This document shows, one piece after another, positions 62,022 to 64,000 of a stretch of 64,000 nt of DNA. Origin of the DNA: Apostichopus japonicus. Taxonomy: Eukaryota > Echinodermata > Holothuroidea > Aspidochirotida > Stichopodidae. Each line of letters opens with the position of its first letter. Position 1 is the first letter of the stretch. The translations under genes and the position numbers were made by a program. The stretch spans positions 14,134,077-14,198,076 of the forward strand of contig NC_092582.1 of the NCBI RefSeq assembly GCF_037975245.1, given 5' to 3'. The notes below the pieces were generated by a model, which had not been told where the DNA came from, searched no databases, and saw nothing but the letters and a program-made list of their open reading frames with translations.

Positions 62022-63752
62022 CTTTCAACCATGACAGCAGCAGTGACATCAATGCCAGGGAATGTGCAACAAGACAAGTCTCTGACATTAACAAAAGAAG
62101 GTAAAATCACTCCAAGATTTGAGTTACTAAATTTACGGTATTAAAATTAAAGTCACCACAACCAATGGTCAGGTTGCCTACATGGTATCATTCTCCATAA
62201 AATTGTCCAATTTGACATACTGTACATACTAAATTGTGAAATTAAGTTATGTAGTCTCTATCTTCCCTGTAGAAATTGTCACTAGCTTAGCCCTACCCCC
62301 ACTGGATAGCTGACATGTGGCCATTCATAGCACGTTCATATTTTCCTATCGTGGCATAATGAGAGCATAAAGTTTTTGACACTTGTGAACAAGCTTCTTT
62401 ACTCACTAGTAAACAATTTTTGTATGCTGATCTTGGAAGGCATAGAGGGGTCTAAATTTGCATCAATTTTATCCAATTTTTACAATAGTTACATGTCTTG
62501 CAATAATTGTACTCTGACATCCAAGCCACAAAAAAAAAAACAGATCCTGTTTGATAATATACCGGTAAAAGGAGGTTCTCCCATCGCTTTTCATCACTTT
62601 TCCTCGGGCAGATTGATATGTAAATTCGATATAGAATATGCCACCTTATACTTCACGTCATAAACGATGTGACGAGACCATACTTTGCATAACAACCTTC
62701 TTCGAGAGATTTTTTGCTACGTCTTGTAATCACATTCATTCTTCATCTGCCTTTGGAACTGACATCAGTTTCTCTCTCACGTCTTCCTCAAAAAAGGTTT
62801 TCAGGACGATGCTGCTCTGTTGCCAAGTCTTAGGGCCAGTCACAATAAGGTCGACAAAACTAAACCTCTTCCAACCTCGCTGCAGAGCGAATTCATTCCA
62901 GAAGACATACTGTCGGCTCTGACTCAGTTACCCGGTCCAAGTGTGAAGGAGAAGCTCAGTACACCATCCAGATTAAGAAATGGAGCACATCAAGGAAAGG
63001 TAATGATAGCTTTGAGATACTTACTACAGCTTAGGTAACTGTAAGGTTTGCTATCAACTTGAATACAGCCAGAGGCTTGGTCACTATCGGTTTGGTTTAT
63101 GTTCACTGCGCCCTTTCCAAGATCAAAGAGATCCCTAATATTTGGTTTGAAAGAGATTCGTCTTGTAACGTGACTCAAAATGAACAACATTTCGGACAAG
63201 CTTTGGTTATTTAATTATAATAATGGATCCGTATTACCAGTGATATTTTATTAACATGCTAATTATTTAAAATGATATTAAAATTTATTTCGGTATTTGT
63301 GATTCTTCATTGGAATTTGCACGACACCAAGGCAAACTGTCGGATAGTTTAGTCGTATGTTGTGGTCGATGGACGGGCGAGGTGCACGGGGTGAGAGACA
63401 AATTTAAAGATATAGTATCATCAAGTATAAAGCAGTTTTTTAACCGGGGATGAAAAATGTCATTTATAGACCTGTGTTTGAATTGCTTCATGTTGATCCT
63501 TTATCTACGTAACTGTCTTTGTCCCTTTCACTGTGAATACTACAGGCTATTGTTATGGTAAGGGTGCATATGACACCCACATGACCTTACATACAGGAAA
63601 ATCTGACATTGAAAGCCAACTGTTTCGATTTGATATTTTTTTTTACAGGGAAAGAACAAAACTCCTTCAGCAAATCTCTGGCACTTCCCACATCAACGCA
63701 AGAAATTCCAGCATCTTACAGATCAGCCTGTGTCCTTGAAAGGAGCAGGAAG
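62022..63752 (+). CDS. unrecognised gene, 5' part (three exons, continues past the window)
   Basis: Exon 1 is 62022-62100 with an ATG at 62031 (MTAAVTSMPGNVQQDK start) and a GTAAAA donor in phase 1. The second exon ends at 62999 before GTAATG. Its coding frame (ASHNKVDKTKPLPTSLQSEF, then LTQLPGPSVKEK) is in phase with exon 1 if the acceptor is the AG at 62795-62796, behind a good pyrimidine tract, giving 62797-62999. The more obvious AG at 62804 would break the frame. Exon 3 is 63649-63752 in phase 0 (KNKTPSANLWHFPHQRKKFQ, then HLTDQPVSLKGAGR) with a GTATTG donor. About 125 residues are visible. The protein is soluble-looking, basic and rich in Lys, Ser and Pro; I recognise no domain. Coding status of exons 2 and 3 is well supported by composition and splice sites; exon 1 is less sure. 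Confidence 0.65.
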
Positions 63753-63798
63753 GTATTGTCTTTTAAAATAGTAATGACAGACTCATTTCAATAGTATC

Positions 63799-64000
63799 CA
63801 GTGGCATAGCAAGGAGCAACCTGGCCCTGGTGCAGATATAGAAATGGGCCACCAAAGAAGAATCCACACTCACCCAAGCCCGACCATCGTTTAGGCTTGG
63901 GTGAGAAGTTTTGTAATATGGTACCTGTAGATGCCCAGATAAGGCACTTTAAGGATTTCTCTGTTGAGGACAGAGTTTTGTTTCAATCCTATTTGGTGGG
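63799..64000. mobile_element. probable hAT MITE, truncated by the window end
   Basis: Starts CAGTGGCATAGCAAGG, the typical CAGTGGCGTAGC-type hAT terminus, then TGGCCC and GGGCCACC. A perfect 12-bp hairpin, CTCACCCAAGCC (63869-63880) with GGCTTGGGTGAG (63894-63905), lies inside. The right end is outside the window. Confidence 0.55.

Noticed and set aside
62805-62999. Exon 2 of the last gene starting at the AG at 62804
   Set aside because: It would put the coding frame out of phase with exon 1; the AG at 62796 restores the frame. Kept only as an alternative if exon 1 is wrong.

Overview
This is eukaryotic nuclear DNA, almost certainly from a metazoan. Coding exons are short (about 80-390 bases), have GT-AG boundaries and are separated by introns of hundreds to thousands of bases. 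There are no operons. Non-LTR retrotransposon debris, a tRNA-derived SINE, many hAT-type non-autonomous DNA transposons and long AT microsatellites fill the rest. The gene content (a stomatin, a class V aminotransferase of the isopenicillin-N-epimerase-like type, and a single-domain ACE2-type peptidase) together with the repeat types suggest a deuterostome invertebrate, possibly an echinoderm. That species-level guess is inference and cannot be settled from the window.

Layout, all genes on the + strand. (1) 1-19 kb: a stomatin gene. Five certain coding exons lie between 8918 and 17699, and a phase-compatible candidate first coding exon lies at 2236-2269. Its introns hold a 94-bp satellite array (15.8-17.1 kb) and an AT microsatellite. 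A 19-bp minisatellite lies at 6.2-6.6 kb. (2) 19-32 kb: gene-poor, transposon-rich DNA with hAT MITEs, a tRNA-SINE and two broken reverse transcriptase fragments. (3) 32.2-40.3 kb: a six-exon PLP-dependent aminotransferase (446 codons from the first ATG) that ends in Ser-Lys-Leu, a peroxisomal targeting signal. Its introns are loaded with MITEs and AT arrays. (4) 43.0-56.8 kb: a complete 13-exon peptidase M2 gene (634 aa) with an HEMGH zinc site. Its substrate-pocket residues match ACE2 rather than ACE. It lacks the collectrin-like domain of vertebrate ACE2 and ends in a hydrophobic tail with no cytoplasmic segment. (5) 57-64 kb: a 1.7-kb hAT-type element next to a cluster of palindromes, then the 5' part of an unrecognised gene (62.0-63.8 kb) that runs off the window.

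The three identified genes act independently: a membrane scaffold, a peroxisomal or mitochondrial PLP enzyme, and a cell-surface peptidase. The most notable points are the ACE2-type active site in a protein without a collectrin domain, the possible dual organelle targeting of the aminotransferase, a 31-bp duplication across a splice acceptor in the peptidase gene, and a short conserved core shared by several families of hAT MITEs with different terminal repeats.
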